From contig NZ_CP045246.1 of the NCBI RefSeq assembly GCF_035189165.1, positions 124,001 through 188,000 of the forward strand: a DNA stretch of 64,000 nucleotides, in the 5' to 3' direction. Of the stretch, positions 27,595 to 35,069 are shown piece by piece. Source of the stretch: Arthrobacter sp. JZ12. Lineage in GTDB: Bacteria; Actinomycetota; Actinomycetes; Actinomycetales; Micrococcaceae. Below the pieces are notes generated by a model. The model was not told where the DNA came from. It searched no databases and saw only the letters and a program-made list of their open reading frames with translations. Numbering within the stretch: the stretch's first letter is position 1; each line of letters opens with the position of its first letter. The translations under genes were made by a program, and so were the position numbers.

Positions 27595-27630
27595 GTAACC
27601 AGTATGGGTCCGGCCCGGATTCTCAGTAGG

Positions 27631-28002
27631 TTATCCCCAACCAAGCTCGTGCAGGCGCTCGTCATCTATCCCGAAATGGTGCGCCACTTCGTGGATGACC
27701 GTGACCAAGATCTCTTCCACCAGTTCTTCCCGAGTTTCGCAGAGGCGTAACAGTGGTTGCCGGAAGATGCTGATCCGGTCCGGCAGCGACCCGGCATCCC
27801 ACCAGGAATCCCGTTCAGTAAGCGGCGTTCCCTCGTACAGGCCGAGCAACTCCGGGTCGGGTTCCTCACCCGGGCCGGGTTCAAACTCCTCTTTGACGAA
27901 GATCGCGACGTTATTCATGGCGCGTGCCAGCCTGTCGGGAATCTGGTCGATAGCGTCATCCACGGCCGATTCGAAGTCTTCGAGGCTCATCTCAATTGGC
28001 AC
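27631..28002 (-). CDS. zincin-like metallopeptidase family protein
   Basis: A 123-residue protein with a HExxH motif (HEVAHHFGIDDERLHELG) near the C-terminus and an N-terminal FESAVDDAIDQIPDRLARAM. This matches the short actinobacterial metallopeptidase family (DUF3920-like/zinicin). Substrate unknown, probably cytoplasmic. Start is GTG 28002; ATG 27990 is an alternative with an equally weak ribosome site. It is encoded opposite to the downstream tRNA cluster. Confidence 0.85.
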   Translation of the reverse strand: MPIEMSLEDFESAVDDAIDQIPDRLARAMNNVAIFVKEEFEPGPGEEPDPELLGLYEGTPLTERDSWWDAGSLPDRISIFRQPLLRLCETREELVEEILVTVIHEVAHHFGIDDERLHELGWG

Positions 28003-28049
28003 GAGAAGAACTCTAGTAGCGCGGCGGACCGGCCGGTTTCCATGCCGTT

Positions 28050-28078
28050 TTGTGTATTCGAGATCGAGGCCCTATAGT
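28050..28078 (+). promoter_or_regulatory. candidate promoter of the tRNA cluster
   Basis: TTGTGT (28050-28055), a 17-base spacer and TATAGT (28073-28078) give a plausible sigma-70-type promoter 43 bases upstream of tRNA-Glu. Spacing and distance fit; the -35 box is imperfect. Confidence 0.5.
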
Positions 28079-28121
28079 TTTAGAGGTCCACAACGAGGAG
28101 CAAAGCACTTGTGTGGTCCAG

Positions 28122-28194
28122 GCCCCCATCGTCTAGCGGCCTAGGACACCGCCCTTTCACGGCGGCGGCACGGGTTCGAATCCCGTTGGGGGTA
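28122..28194 (+). tRNA. tRNA-Glu (UUC)
   Basis: A 73-base cloverleaf: acceptor GCCCCCA paired with TGGGGGT (one G-U pair), D-arm with CTAGCGGCCTAG, anticodon stem CCGCC/GGCGG with TTC at 28156-28158, T-loop TTCGAAT and discriminator A. No CCA encoded. First of three tRNA genes in a row. Confidence 0.95.
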
Positions 28195-28257
28195 CGCAGG
28201 AGTGGTCCAAAGCACCAGCCAGGTGCTGATAGGATGAAGCTCTTGCAAAAAACGCAA

Positions 28258-28331
28258 GGCCCTGTAGCGCAGTTGGTTAGCGCGCCGCCCTGTCACGGCG
28301 GAGGTCGCGGGTTCAAGTCCCGTCAGGGTCG
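28258..28331 (+). tRNA. tRNA-Asp (GUC)
   Basis: A 74-base cloverleaf: acceptor GGCCCTG with CAGGGTC, anticodon GTC at 28292-28294 in stem CCGCC/GGCGG, T-loop TTCAAGT, discriminator G. No CCA encoded. It lies between tRNA-Glu and tRNA-Phe. Confidence 0.95.
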
Positions 28332-28387
28332 CTCAGACGGCCGGAGCAATCCGGGTGTCAACGGTGATCATCGCGAGATGGTTGCAA

Positions 28388-28463
28388 GGCTCTGTAGCTC
28401 AGTTGGTAGAGCGTTCGACTGAAAATCGAAAGGTCACCGGATCGACGCCGGTCGGAGCCACCA
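28388..28463 (+). tRNA. tRNA-Phe (GAA)
   Basis: Acceptor GGCTCTG pairs with CGGAGCC, anticodon GAA at 28421-28423 in stem TTCGA/TCGAA, discriminator A and encoded CCA (28461-28463). The T-stem ACCGG/CCGGT is intact, but its 7-base loop (28441-28447) reads ATCGACG. Position 54, almost always T, is therefore A. Confidence 0.93.
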
Positions 28464-28466
28464 CTG

Positions 28467-28497
28467 AAAGCCCCTGGGAAACCGGGGGCTTTTGCTT
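28467..28497 (+). terminator. rho-independent terminator after the tRNA cluster
   Basis: Arms 28467-28477 and 28482-28492 (AAAGCCCCTGG/CCGGGGGCTTT, one G-T pair) with a short loop are followed by TTTTGCTTTG-type sequence. It ends the Glu-Asp-Phe transcript. Confidence 0.85.
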
Positions 28498-28558
28498 TGT
28501 CGTTTAGGCTAGGACTCGCACAACGAATGGTCCGTACAAGCCGCCAGGGAGAACCGTA

Positions 28559-28927
28559 ATGCCGCAGAAGATTCTGGTGGTTGACGACGACGCAGACATA
28601 CGCGACCTCGTATCAACCAAGCTGGAGTCAAGCGGTTATGAAGTGGAAACCGCGGGGGACGGGGCAGCGGGGCTGGAACTTGCCCTCGGTAACTCCTACA
28701 GCCTGATCATTTCGGACATCATGATGCCGGGGATGTCCGGCGTGGAAATGGTCCATAGGCTGCGGTCAGCGGAACCGGCGGTAACCGTGCCGGTGATTCT
28801 CCTTACAGCAAAGAACCAGGAACGGGACATCCAGACCGGTTTCGCGGCCGGAATCACGGACTACATCGTCAAGCCCTTCAGCCCCCGCGCGCTTGCAGCC
28901 AGAGTCACTGAAGTCCTCGCTCGGTGA
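28559..28927 (+). CDS. single-domain response regulator (CheY-like)
   Basis: A 122-residue receiver domain with no output domain. The acidic triad is at residues 9-11 (VVDDD), the phosphoacceptor Asp at 53 (ISDIMMPGMSG), with LLTAKN and the late conserved Lys in VKPFSP. It ends about 20 bases from the stop of a convergent histidine kinase gene, so the two are probable partners although not in one operon. The output is likely by protein contact. Confidence 0.92.
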   Translation: MPQKILVVDDDADIRDLVSTKLESSGYEVETAGDGAAGLELALGNSYSLIISDIMMPGMSGVEMVHRLRSAEPAVTVPVILLTAKNQERDIQTGFAAGITDYIVKPFSPRALAARVTEVLAR

Positions 28928-28947
28928 CGTTCGGGTGGTGAAGGCCC

Positions 28948-30183
28948 TTAGGGCAGATGACCCGGATCCGAAGAGGGCTCGCTGCCGAACCAGACCCTGA
29001 CAGTCAGCCCGCCGCCCTCGGTTTCATCGAGTTCAAGCCGCCCGCCGTGTGCCTGGGCGATCCGGCTGCAGGTGGCCAGTCCCAGCCCTGTTCCTTCGAC
29101 GGCGCTGCCCTCCAACCGGACAAGCGGCTCCAGGGCCCGCTGGCGGTCTTGTGGTGCAATTCCGACGCCGTTGTCTGCAAATTCCAGCAGCCAGTGCTCA
29201 AATTCGCCGGAGGCAGTGATCCGGATACGGGGTTCCCGTTCGGGATGTCGGTAGTTGAGCGAGTTCTGCAGCAGGTTCTGAAGCATGACGTGGAGCTGGG
29301 AGGGATCAGCCTCGGCCACGAAGTCATCGACGTACACCTGCGCGTTGCTGCCGGTCAGGGCGGAGCTGAGGTCTTCCTGTACTGCGGCGGTTACGCGCGC
29401 CAGGCTCACGGGCTGGACGCGGAGGATGCCGCCGGCCCGTGCGAAGTCCAGCAGGTCGTCAATCATCGACGCCATCCGCGCTGCGCTTCCAACAATGCGG
29501 TCAAGGTATTGCCGGGAATCCGGATCATCCTGCAGGTCGCTCTGCACCATTTCCGCGAAGCCGCGGATGCTGGTCAACGGCCCCTGGAGGTCGTGGCTTA
29601 CGCGACCCGCAAACTCTCCCAGCAGTTGATTGCTCCGGCCCAGTTCCGCCAGGGCTCGGCTCAGCTGTCGGGTCCGCAGCTGTAGATCGAGGATATCCAT
29701 GATCTGGTCCGCGAGGATCTCGAGGCTGCGTCTTTGCTGTTCGGTGAGCGTGCCGGGGATCTGGTCAAACACACAAAGAGTGCCAAGGGAGTGCCCGTCC
29801 CGGGTGATCAGGGGCGTGGACGCGTAGAAGCGGACGTCCGCTATTTCACCGGTGACGAACGGGTTGTTCCGGAACCGGGGATCGTCGCGGCAATCCTCAA
29901 CGATCACTGTGCGGCCATGGCGGAAGACTTGTGCGCACATCGAATCTTCACGGGAACATACATCGGGGTCAATCCCCTGCGCCGCGATCTGATGCTGTTC
30001 GTCCGCGGTGATCACGTTGATGACGCTGAAAGGCACGCCGCACACCTGGGCCGCGAGCGTGACCAGGTTGTCGAGGTCTTCGTAGTAGGTGCTCTTCCGG
30101 TCCTCCAGGGTGCCCGGAAGGTTGTACCGTTCGAGTTCAACCAGCCGCTGAGTCTCGGTGAGGTCAGTTACCCCCGCTGTCAC
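28948..30183 (-). CDS. soluble GAF-domain sensor histidine kinase
   Basis: A 411-residue kinase with no transmembrane segment. An N-terminal GAF domain (about 25-170, with VCGVPFSVINVITADEQH and HSLGTLCVFD) precedes a coiled HisKA region with phosphoacceptor His197 (SHDLQGPLTSIRG). The HATPase domain follows with N box NLLQNSLNYRHP, DNGVGIAP and GTGLGLATC. It fits a cytoplasmic sensor of a small molecule or redox signal. Start is GTG 30183. It converges on the CheY-like gene. Confidence 0.92.
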   Translation of the reverse strand: MTAGVTDLTETQRLVELERYNLPGTLEDRKSTYYEDLDNLVTLAAQVCGVPFSVINVITADEQHQIAAQGIDPDVCSREDSMCAQVFRHGRTVIVEDCRDDPRFRNNPFVTGEIADVRFYASTPLITRDGHSLGTLCVFDQIPGTLTEQQRRSLEILADQIMDILDLQLRTRQLSRALAELGRSNQLLGEFAGRVSHDLQGPLTSIRGFAEMVQSDLQDDPDSRQYLDRIVGSAARMASMIDDLLDFARAGGILRVQPVSLARVTAAVQEDLSSALTGSNAQVYVDDFVAEADPSQLHVMLQNLLQNSLNYRHPEREPRIRITASGEFEHWLLEFADNGVGIAPQDRQRALEPLVRLEGSAVEGTGLGLATCSRIAQAHGGRLELDETEGGGLTVRVWFGSEPSSDPGHLP

Positions 30184-30418
30184 TGCAAGATCCGTCCCCT
30201 CTGACTATGCGCCCCACCCCCGAGCGCGTTCGCCGGCACCGTTCCCGGGTGCCGGACGTTAGTGCCTTGGAGGCATTCTAGCGGGTGGCCCCGGTAGCAC
30301 CCGCGGAAGCCGGTTCGAAGCGCCGATGCCGGGAGAAGACTCGTCCGGTCAACCGTTGCACGTATGGAGCGGGGCGGACCGGCCGCTTATTCATGACGAA
30401 CAGAAGGGACAGCCAGAC

Positions 30419-30910
30419 GTGAAAGTGTTGCTTGCAGCTGCGTACACTGGCGCCTTGGCGATGACCCTTTCGGCCTGCGGGAGCGCTCAACCTGAAGCTA
30501 CAAGCTCTGTCAGCCTTCCGGCCGACCTGCCTTACCGGACTACGGCGCAGGAGCCGATCGAGGGCCGCCCGGACAACAGTGCGTCGAGTTCCGGGCGTGC
30601 AAGCTCCCCGTCGGGGAAAGCTGCGATGGATGATTGCCTGATCGTCGCAGCCGGTGTCTCCTCGGTGTTGCTGGCACCGCTCGGCCTCATGGGTGAAGAC
30701 GACCAGGAAACCCTGGACAAGCTCGAGGAACAATTGCACCACCTGCAGGAAAAGGTACCCGCGGAGGTGGCGCACCACTTCGCCCGGGCAGCCGAGACTG
30801 CGGAATCCGGCTCCTCCGGCTCCAGGACATTCGACGAGCCGGCGTTCCGGGCGGCGCTGCAGCCGGTGGAGGGCTGGCTTCAGGAACACTGCGGTAAGCC
30901 GTACCCCTGA
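30419..30910 (+). CDS. small secreted lipoprotein, unknown function
   Basis: From GTG 30419 the 163-residue product has a signal sequence VKVLLAAAYTGALAMTLSAC with lipobox LSAC, so Cys20 is probably lipidated. The mature part is Ser/Ala/Glu-rich, with a central MDDCLIVAAGVSSVLLAPLGLM and a helical, charged C-terminal half (DDQETLDKLEEQLHHLQEKV). It is not recognised. The 235-base gap before it also serves the divergent kinase and contains an 8-bp hairpin at 30233-30255. Confidence 0.65.
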   Translation: MKVLLAAAYTGALAMTLSACGSAQPEATSSVSLPADLPYRTTAQEPIEGRPDNSASSSGRASSPSGKAAMDDCLIVAAGVSSVLLAPLGLMGEDDQETLDKLEEQLHHLQEKVPAEVAHHFARAAETAESGSSGSRTFDEPAFRAALQPVEGWLQEHCGKPYP

Positions 30911-30978
30911 CCGCCCGCATCCGTGTCAACCTTCAGCGAAAGGGTTAGGCTGGGGCGAAAGAGAAAGGGCGGCAGCAG

Positions 30979-31419
30979 ATGGATAACGATCAGGCCATTC
31001 AGCCTGCCGGAGCGGCATCCGTTCCCATGATGGCCACCGGGCGCACCACCATCTCCGAGACCGCAGTCGCTAAGGTCGCCGCCATCGCGGCGCGTAAGGT
31101 TCCGGGCGTCTACGCCCTTGGCAGCGGAACGGGACGTGCCCTCGGCGCCCTGCGGGATGTGGTCGGAGCGAGCGACCTTGCGCAGGGAGTGCACGTTGAG
31201 GTCGGCGAGATTCAGGTGGCTGTGGACGTGAACCTGGTGGCGGAGTACGGCTATCCGCTCACCGCCCTTGCCGACCAGGTGCGCGCAGCGGTCTTCGCCT
31301 CCGTCAACGCACTGGTTGGTCTCGAAGTCATCGAGGTGAACGTCGAGATCAACGACGTCCACGTGCCGGGCCTGAATGACCCGAAGAGTGCTGAGAAGCC
31401 GCGGCCGGCGGCGAGCTAG
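30979..31419 (+). CDS. Asp23/Gls24 family envelope stress protein
   Basis: A 146-residue Asp23/Gls24 protein: GRTTISETAVAKVAAIAARKVPGVYAL, then VEVGEIQVAVDVNLVAEYGYPL and VFASVNALVGLEVIEVNVEINDVHV. In Gram-positive bacteria such proteins sit at the membrane through the AmaP anchor and respond to alkaline or cell-wall stress. It opens an operon that encodes a small membrane protein and AmaP-like proteins, supporting the same role here. Confidence 0.92.
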   Translation: MDNDQAIQPAGAASVPMMATGRTTISETAVAKVAAIAARKVPGVYALGSGTGRALGALRDVVGASDLAQGVHVEVGEIQVAVDVNLVAEYGYPLTALADQVRAAVFASVNALVGLEVIEVNVEINDVHVPGLNDPKSAEKPRPAAS

Positions 31420-31427
31420 GGAGAATC

Positions 31428-31619
31428 ATGAACCTCACAGTTGTCGGGATTCTGATAGGCACAATCCTTGCCTTCGCAGCACTGATCTTTCATTTCTGGG
31501 GTTTCCTGCTGGTGGCGTTGTTCATGGCCATCGGTGCATTCGTGGGCCGGGTCGCGGAGGGGAAGCTCGATCTGCGCAGCGTGCGCGACGCCCTCGCCGG
31601 ACGTCGCTCCTCCTCGTGA
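31428..31619 (+). CDS. small two-helix membrane protein (DUF2273-like)
   Basis: A 63-residue protein with two hydrophobic helices (about 5-23 and 26-42), then a charged tail ending RSVRDALAGRRSSS. Its position after gls24 and before the AmaP genes, and the GxLxGxxxAF character, resemble the DUF2273 proteins found in such operons. Its stop overlaps the next GTG start (GTGA). Confidence 0.75.
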   Translation: MNLTVVGILIGTILAFAALIFHFWGFLLVALFMAIGAFVGRVAEGKLDLRSVRDALAGRRSSS

Positions 31620-31990
31620 CCGCCACTCCGGCCGCGCCGCAGCGGCTCGCCGGGCACAACCGGATCAGCACACAGGCGCTCACCAGTACTGCCTGCGCGG
31701 TGGCGGCTGACGTCCTGCATGTCCCGGTTCGCGAAATCCGCGCCAGCTGGTTCGACGACGGCGGCCTCCTCGCGCTTAGCCTCGCCCTTCCGGTTTCCAT
31801 TCCCTCGCTCCACCGCGTGGCCGCGGATCCTGCAGCGGTGGCCAACTTCGGCGGCACCGTGAGTGAGCGGGTACACCGCGCCAAGGGAGCCATTCTCGAA
31901 CGGGTGATGCAGCTCAGCGGGTCTCGCCTGAGCCGCGTCGACATCCGGGTCACCGGTGCCAGGGTGTCTGAGACCGGGAGGGCCCGGTGA
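31616..31990 (+). CDS. uncharacterised small protein of the Gls24/AmaP operon
   Basis: A 124-residue soluble protein from GTG 31616 with VTATPAAPQRLAGHNRISTQAL and RASWFDDGGLLALSLALPVSIPSL. The later segment RVHRAKGAILERVMQLSGSRLSRVDIRVTG resembles the Asp23 beta pattern, so it may be a diverged Asp23-like protein. No named family was recognised with certainty. It overlaps both neighbours by 4 bases. Confidence 0.7.
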   Translation: MTATPAAPQRLAGHNRISTQALTSTACAVAADVLHVPVREIRASWFDDGGLLALSLALPVSIPSLHRVAADPAAVANFGGTVSERVHRAKGAILERVMQLSGSRLSRVDIRVTGARVSETGRAR

Positions 31991-32574
31991 CCGACGAGAC
32001 CTCACGGCTGACAGCTGACGCCATCCATCGCGAGACCCATTCCTCGCGGGCCGTTCCCTCGGTGATTCTCGCCGGTTTGCTGATCGTTGCCTGCCTCTAT
32101 GTGATGCTCGAAGCCGCTTTGAAGGCGTTGGGCCAGGATCCCTGGCTCACCAGTCCGGAAGACGCTGCCGCCTGGGTGGGGTCCCTGCCCGGGAGTGCCT
32201 CCCCGGCAGTTCTCGCCGCTGCCGGTGCGCTGATTTTCATTGTGGGTCTGATCTTCTTGCTTGCAGCGCTGCTGCCGGGCAGGCGGGCCCGGCTGACCAT
32301 TCCGAACGACCGCGCCGCCGTCGTGGTCGATGCAGAGGTGCTGGCCTCTTCCCTGGCCCGCCGCGCGCGGCTTGCTGCCGGAGTGGCGCCCGAACAGGTG
32401 CTGGTCACCATCGGGCGCAGGCTGGTGGACGTGCAGGTGCGCCCGACATCGGGCACGCCGGTCAGCGAGCGTTCCGTGCGGGAGGCTGTGGAGGACGAGT
32501 TGGTCCGGACCTCCGTGGACCCGATCCCGGAGGTCCGCGTTGCCATCGCTGAATCCGGGGTGATTGGGCAGTGA
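31987..32574 (+). CDS. DUF6286-type membrane protein of the Gls24/AmaP operon
   Basis: A 195-residue protein (GTG 31987) with two transmembrane helices (about 25-45 and 76-98) and a C-terminal soluble domain: IPNDRAAVVVDAEVLASSLARRARLAAGV and VTIGRRLVDVQVRPTSGTPVSE. This matches the actinobacterial DUF6286 family and is probably another membrane anchor of the Asp23 proteins. Start and stop overlap both neighbours. Confidence 0.8.
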   Translation: MTDETSRLTADAIHRETHSSRAVPSVILAGLLIVACLYVMLEAALKALGQDPWLTSPEDAAAWVGSLPGSASPAVLAAAGALIFIVGLIFLLAALLPGRRARLTIPNDRAAVVVDAEVLASSLARRARLAAGVAPEQVLVTIGRRLVDVQVRPTSGTPVSERSVREAVEDELVRTSVDPIPEVRVAIAESGVIGQ

Positions 32575-33179
32575 ACCAGACACCACGCACCCTGAACCGG
32601 ATTCTCCTCGCCGCTGTCGGGCTGCTGCTCATGAGCGCCGGCGCCCTGGCGATGGCGCTCGGGGTACCGGCCGTGGCCCGGTGGTGGAGGACAGTCGCGG
32701 AGAGAGCCGGAGCCGCGATCGGAAACCTTCTGGACGCGACCACCCTGCCGGGCCAGCGCGACAGCTGGTTGTGGATTGTGCTGACGCTGGTCATGGCGCT
32801 GGTGGTGCTGCTGCTGGTCTCCTGGATCGCGAACCAGGGCAAGGGCAGGTCGGGTACGCTGGCCTATCACGACGGCGACGATCCCGTTCCCGGCAGCGTC
32901 ACCCTGAACGCGGCGGTCGCCGAACAGGCCCTCAAAGCAGCTCTGAGCGAGCGTGTAGACCTGGTCAATTCGTCCGTTGCAACCTATGATTTTCGCGGCA
33001 AACCCGCCCTTAGAGTCCGGGTATTCCCCCGGCAGGGCGTGGCCCCATACGTAGTTGCTGAGGAAGTCTCAACCCTCGTTCGGGCACTGGACGAGGTGCT
33101 GGGCGTGCAGACGCCGGTCCTGATCAGCATCAGCGCGGGAGCACGCTCCCGGTTCACGCGCGCCGAGCGCGTACGCTGA
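32571..33179 (+). CDS. amaP: alkaline shock response membrane anchor protein, AmaP-like
   Basis: A 202-residue protein (GTG 32571) with two transmembrane helices (about 11-31 and 66-87) and a C-terminal domain LNAAVAEQALKAALSERVDLVNSSV to VLISISAGARSRFT that resembles AmaP. AmaP proteins anchor Asp23/Gls24 at the membrane. It ends the five-gene operon, and a 13-bp perfect hairpin follows. Confidence 0.85.
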   Translation: MNQTPRTLNRILLAAVGLLLMSAGALAMALGVPAVARWWRTVAERAGAAIGNLLDATTLPGQRDSWLWIVLTLVMALVVLLLVSWIANQGKGRSGTLAYHDGDDPVPGSVTLNAAVAEQALKAALSERVDLVNSSVATYDFRGKPALRVRVFPRQGVAPYVVAEEVSTLVRALDEVLGVQTPVLISISAGARSRFTRAERVR

Positions 33180-33187
33180 CCCGCTGA

Positions 33188-33218
33188 GCTTCCGGCGCCG
33201 CTCTCCGGCGCCGGAAGC
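33188..33218. terminator. strong hairpin between convergent operons
   Basis: A 13-bp perfect GC-rich stem (33188-33200 with 33206-33218) with a 5-base loop between the amaP stop and the convergent GH13 stop. No T-run on the plus strand. Confidence 0.65.
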
Positions 33219-33236
33219 ACGCGGGTGCTGGTAGGG

Positions 33237-34934
33237 TCAGGCCTCGATCCAGACCGCATTGTTCGGCTGGAGCAACCCGTCCTCAACCGCCTCCGCGGCG
33301 CTGGCAACAAGCACCACGCCGTCAGGCAGTTCAATCGGCGACCCGCCCATGTTCGCAATCAGTTGCACGGAGCCGTTGACGAAGGAGACCACTCCTCCTG
33401 AAGGATTGTGGGCCGGTGCCCACTCGATGGTGCCACTGCCCAGATGCCGGGCGGCGCGCTCGCGGAGCGCTGCCCGCACAAGCTCGTACACCGATCCCGG
33501 CTTCCCGACTTGGGTGTCAGCCGCGTAGCGTGCGAACGAGTCCGGCTGCGGCAGCCAGGGGGAGGCGCCGTCGTCGTTGGTGCTGAAGCCGAACCCAGGC
33601 GCATCCGACTTCCAGGGAATAGGCACACGGCACCCGTCGCGGCCACGTTCTACACCCTGCGTGCGGAAGAAGGCCGGATCCTGGCGGACGGCGTCGTCGA
33701 GCAGGGTGTGTTCCGGCAGCCCAAGCTCGTCGCCCTGGTAGAGGTAGGCGGATCCGGGCAGGGCGAGCATGGTGAGAATGGCTGCCCGTCCCCGGCTGAG
33801 GCCGAGGGCTTCGTCGGGCTGCTCGTCCCGCGCGCCTACACCCTTGGGCAGCTGGGTGGGGTCCTGCAGGCCGAAGCGGGTGGTGTGCCGGACGGTGTCA
33901 TGGTTGGACAGGACCCAAGTGCTCGGGGCGCCCACCTTGCCGGCCTGAACGAGCGACTCGGTGATGCTGGCGCTGAGGCGCTCCGCATCCCAACCGGCCC
34001 GCAGGAAGTCGAAGTTGAACGCCTGCTGCATCTCGTCCTGGCGTACGTAGTGGAACAGCCGCTCGGCGGGTTCCACCCAGGCCTCGGCGACGAGCATGCG
34101 GTCGCCCGGGTACTCGGCCAGCACCTTGTTCCATTCGCGGTAGATGGCGTGGACGCCGGGCTGGTCGAAGTAGGGCGGCGTGGGCTCGGTTGATGCGGCC
34201 TCCTCGAGCGCGTCCGGATTCTTCACATCGCCCACCATGCTCTCCCGGCCTGCCCAGTCCGGCAGGCCCTCGGCCTTGACCAGTCCATGGGCAACGTCGA
34301 TGCGGAAGCCGTCAACCCCGCGGTCCAGCCAGAAGCGCAGAACGGAGATCATCTCCTCCCGGACCTCGGGGTTCTCCCAGTTGAGATCCGGCTGCTTGGT
34401 GTCGAAGAGGTGGAGGTACCACTGGCCGTCGTCAACCCGCGTCCACGCTTTCCCACCGAAGATCGATTCCCAGTTGTTCGGGGGCAGCTCACCGTTTTCT
34501 CCGCGGCCGTCGCGGAACATGTAGCGATCCCGTTCGCGTGACCCCTTGGGGGAGCGAAGGGCTGCCTGGAACCATTCGTGCTCATCAGAGGTGTGATTGG
34601 GCACAAGGTCCACGATCACCTTCAGCCCTCGTTCGTGCGCTTCCGCGAGCATGGCGTCGAAGTCCTGCAGCGTTCCGAAGCGAGGGTCCACGTCGCGGTA
34701 GTCGGCGACGTCGTACCCGGCGTCGGCCTGCGGGGAGACGTAGAACGGCGAGAGCCAGACGGCGTTCACACCAAGGTTCTGCAGGTAGGGGAGCTTGCTC
34801 TTGATGCCGTGGAGGTCTCCCATGCCGTCGCCGTTCCCGTCGGCGAACGATCGCGGATAAATCTGGTAAATGACGGCATCTTCCCACCAGGTTGTTGCTT
34901 GTTTGCCCGGCGCAGGGGCGGCTTGGAGAGACAC
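33237..34934 (-). CDS. GH13 alpha-glucosidase
   Basis: A 565-residue GH13 enzyme without signal peptide, so intracellular. The GH13 regions are present: AVWLSPFYVSPQADAGYDV, DLVPNHTSDEHEW, GVDGFRIDVAH (nucleophile Asp), MLVAEAWVE (acid Glu) and STWVLSNHDTVRH (stabilising Asp). It closely fits oligo-1,6/alpha-glucosidases of the trehalose/maltose type. Start is GTG with AAAGG upstream. It is divergent from an alpha-glucoside ABC importer, so it probably hydrolyses the imported sugar. Confidence 0.93.
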   Translation of the reverse strand: MSLQAAPAPGKQATTWWEDAVIYQIYPRSFADGNGDGMGDLHGIKSKLPYLQNLGVNAVWLSPFYVSPQADAGYDVADYRDVDPRFGTLQDFDAMLAEAHERGLKVIVDLVPNHTSDEHEWFQAALRSPKGSRERDRYMFRDGRGENGELPPNNWESIFGGKAWTRVDDGQWYLHLFDTKQPDLNWENPEVREEMISVLRFWLDRGVDGFRIDVAHGLVKAEGLPDWAGRESMVGDVKNPDALEEAASTEPTPPYFDQPGVHAIYREWNKVLAEYPGDRMLVAEAWVEPAERLFHYVRQDEMQQAFNFDFLRAGWDAERLSASITESLVQAGKVGAPSTWVLSNHDTVRHTTRFGLQDPTQLPKGVGARDEQPDEALGLSRGRAAILTMLALPGSAYLYQGDELGLPEHTLLDDAVRQDPAFFRTQGVERGRDGCRVPIPWKSDAPGFGFSTNDDGASPWLPQPDSFARYAADTQVGKPGSVYELVRAALRERAARHLGSGTIEWAPAHNPSGGVVSFVNGSVQLIANMGGSPIELPDGVVLVASAAEAVEDGLLQPNNAVWIEA

Positions 34935-34971
34935 GTATAACCTTTCGGTAAACAGTTGGCTTGGACTATGT

Positions 34972-35007
34972 AAGCGCTTGCGTAAACACGAAAGAGCTTA
35001 CTAGAGT
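34972..35007. promoter_or_regulatory. LacI-type operator and candidate promoter
   Basis: A central 8-bp palindrome AAGCGCTT (34972-34979) lies in the 135-base divergent gap. On the plus strand TTGCGT (34978-34983) and TAGAGT (35002-35007), spaced 18 bases, could be the promoter of the binding-protein gene, so a bound LacI protein would overlap its -35 box. AAGCGCTT is a common LacI/GalR half-site core; the regulator gene at 38626 is the obvious candidate. Confidence 0.55.
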
Positions 35008-35069
35008 GACGTGCATCACTCAACGGGGCGGGATGAATCCGCCTTTTTCTCACTGGAGAGAAGACGCAC

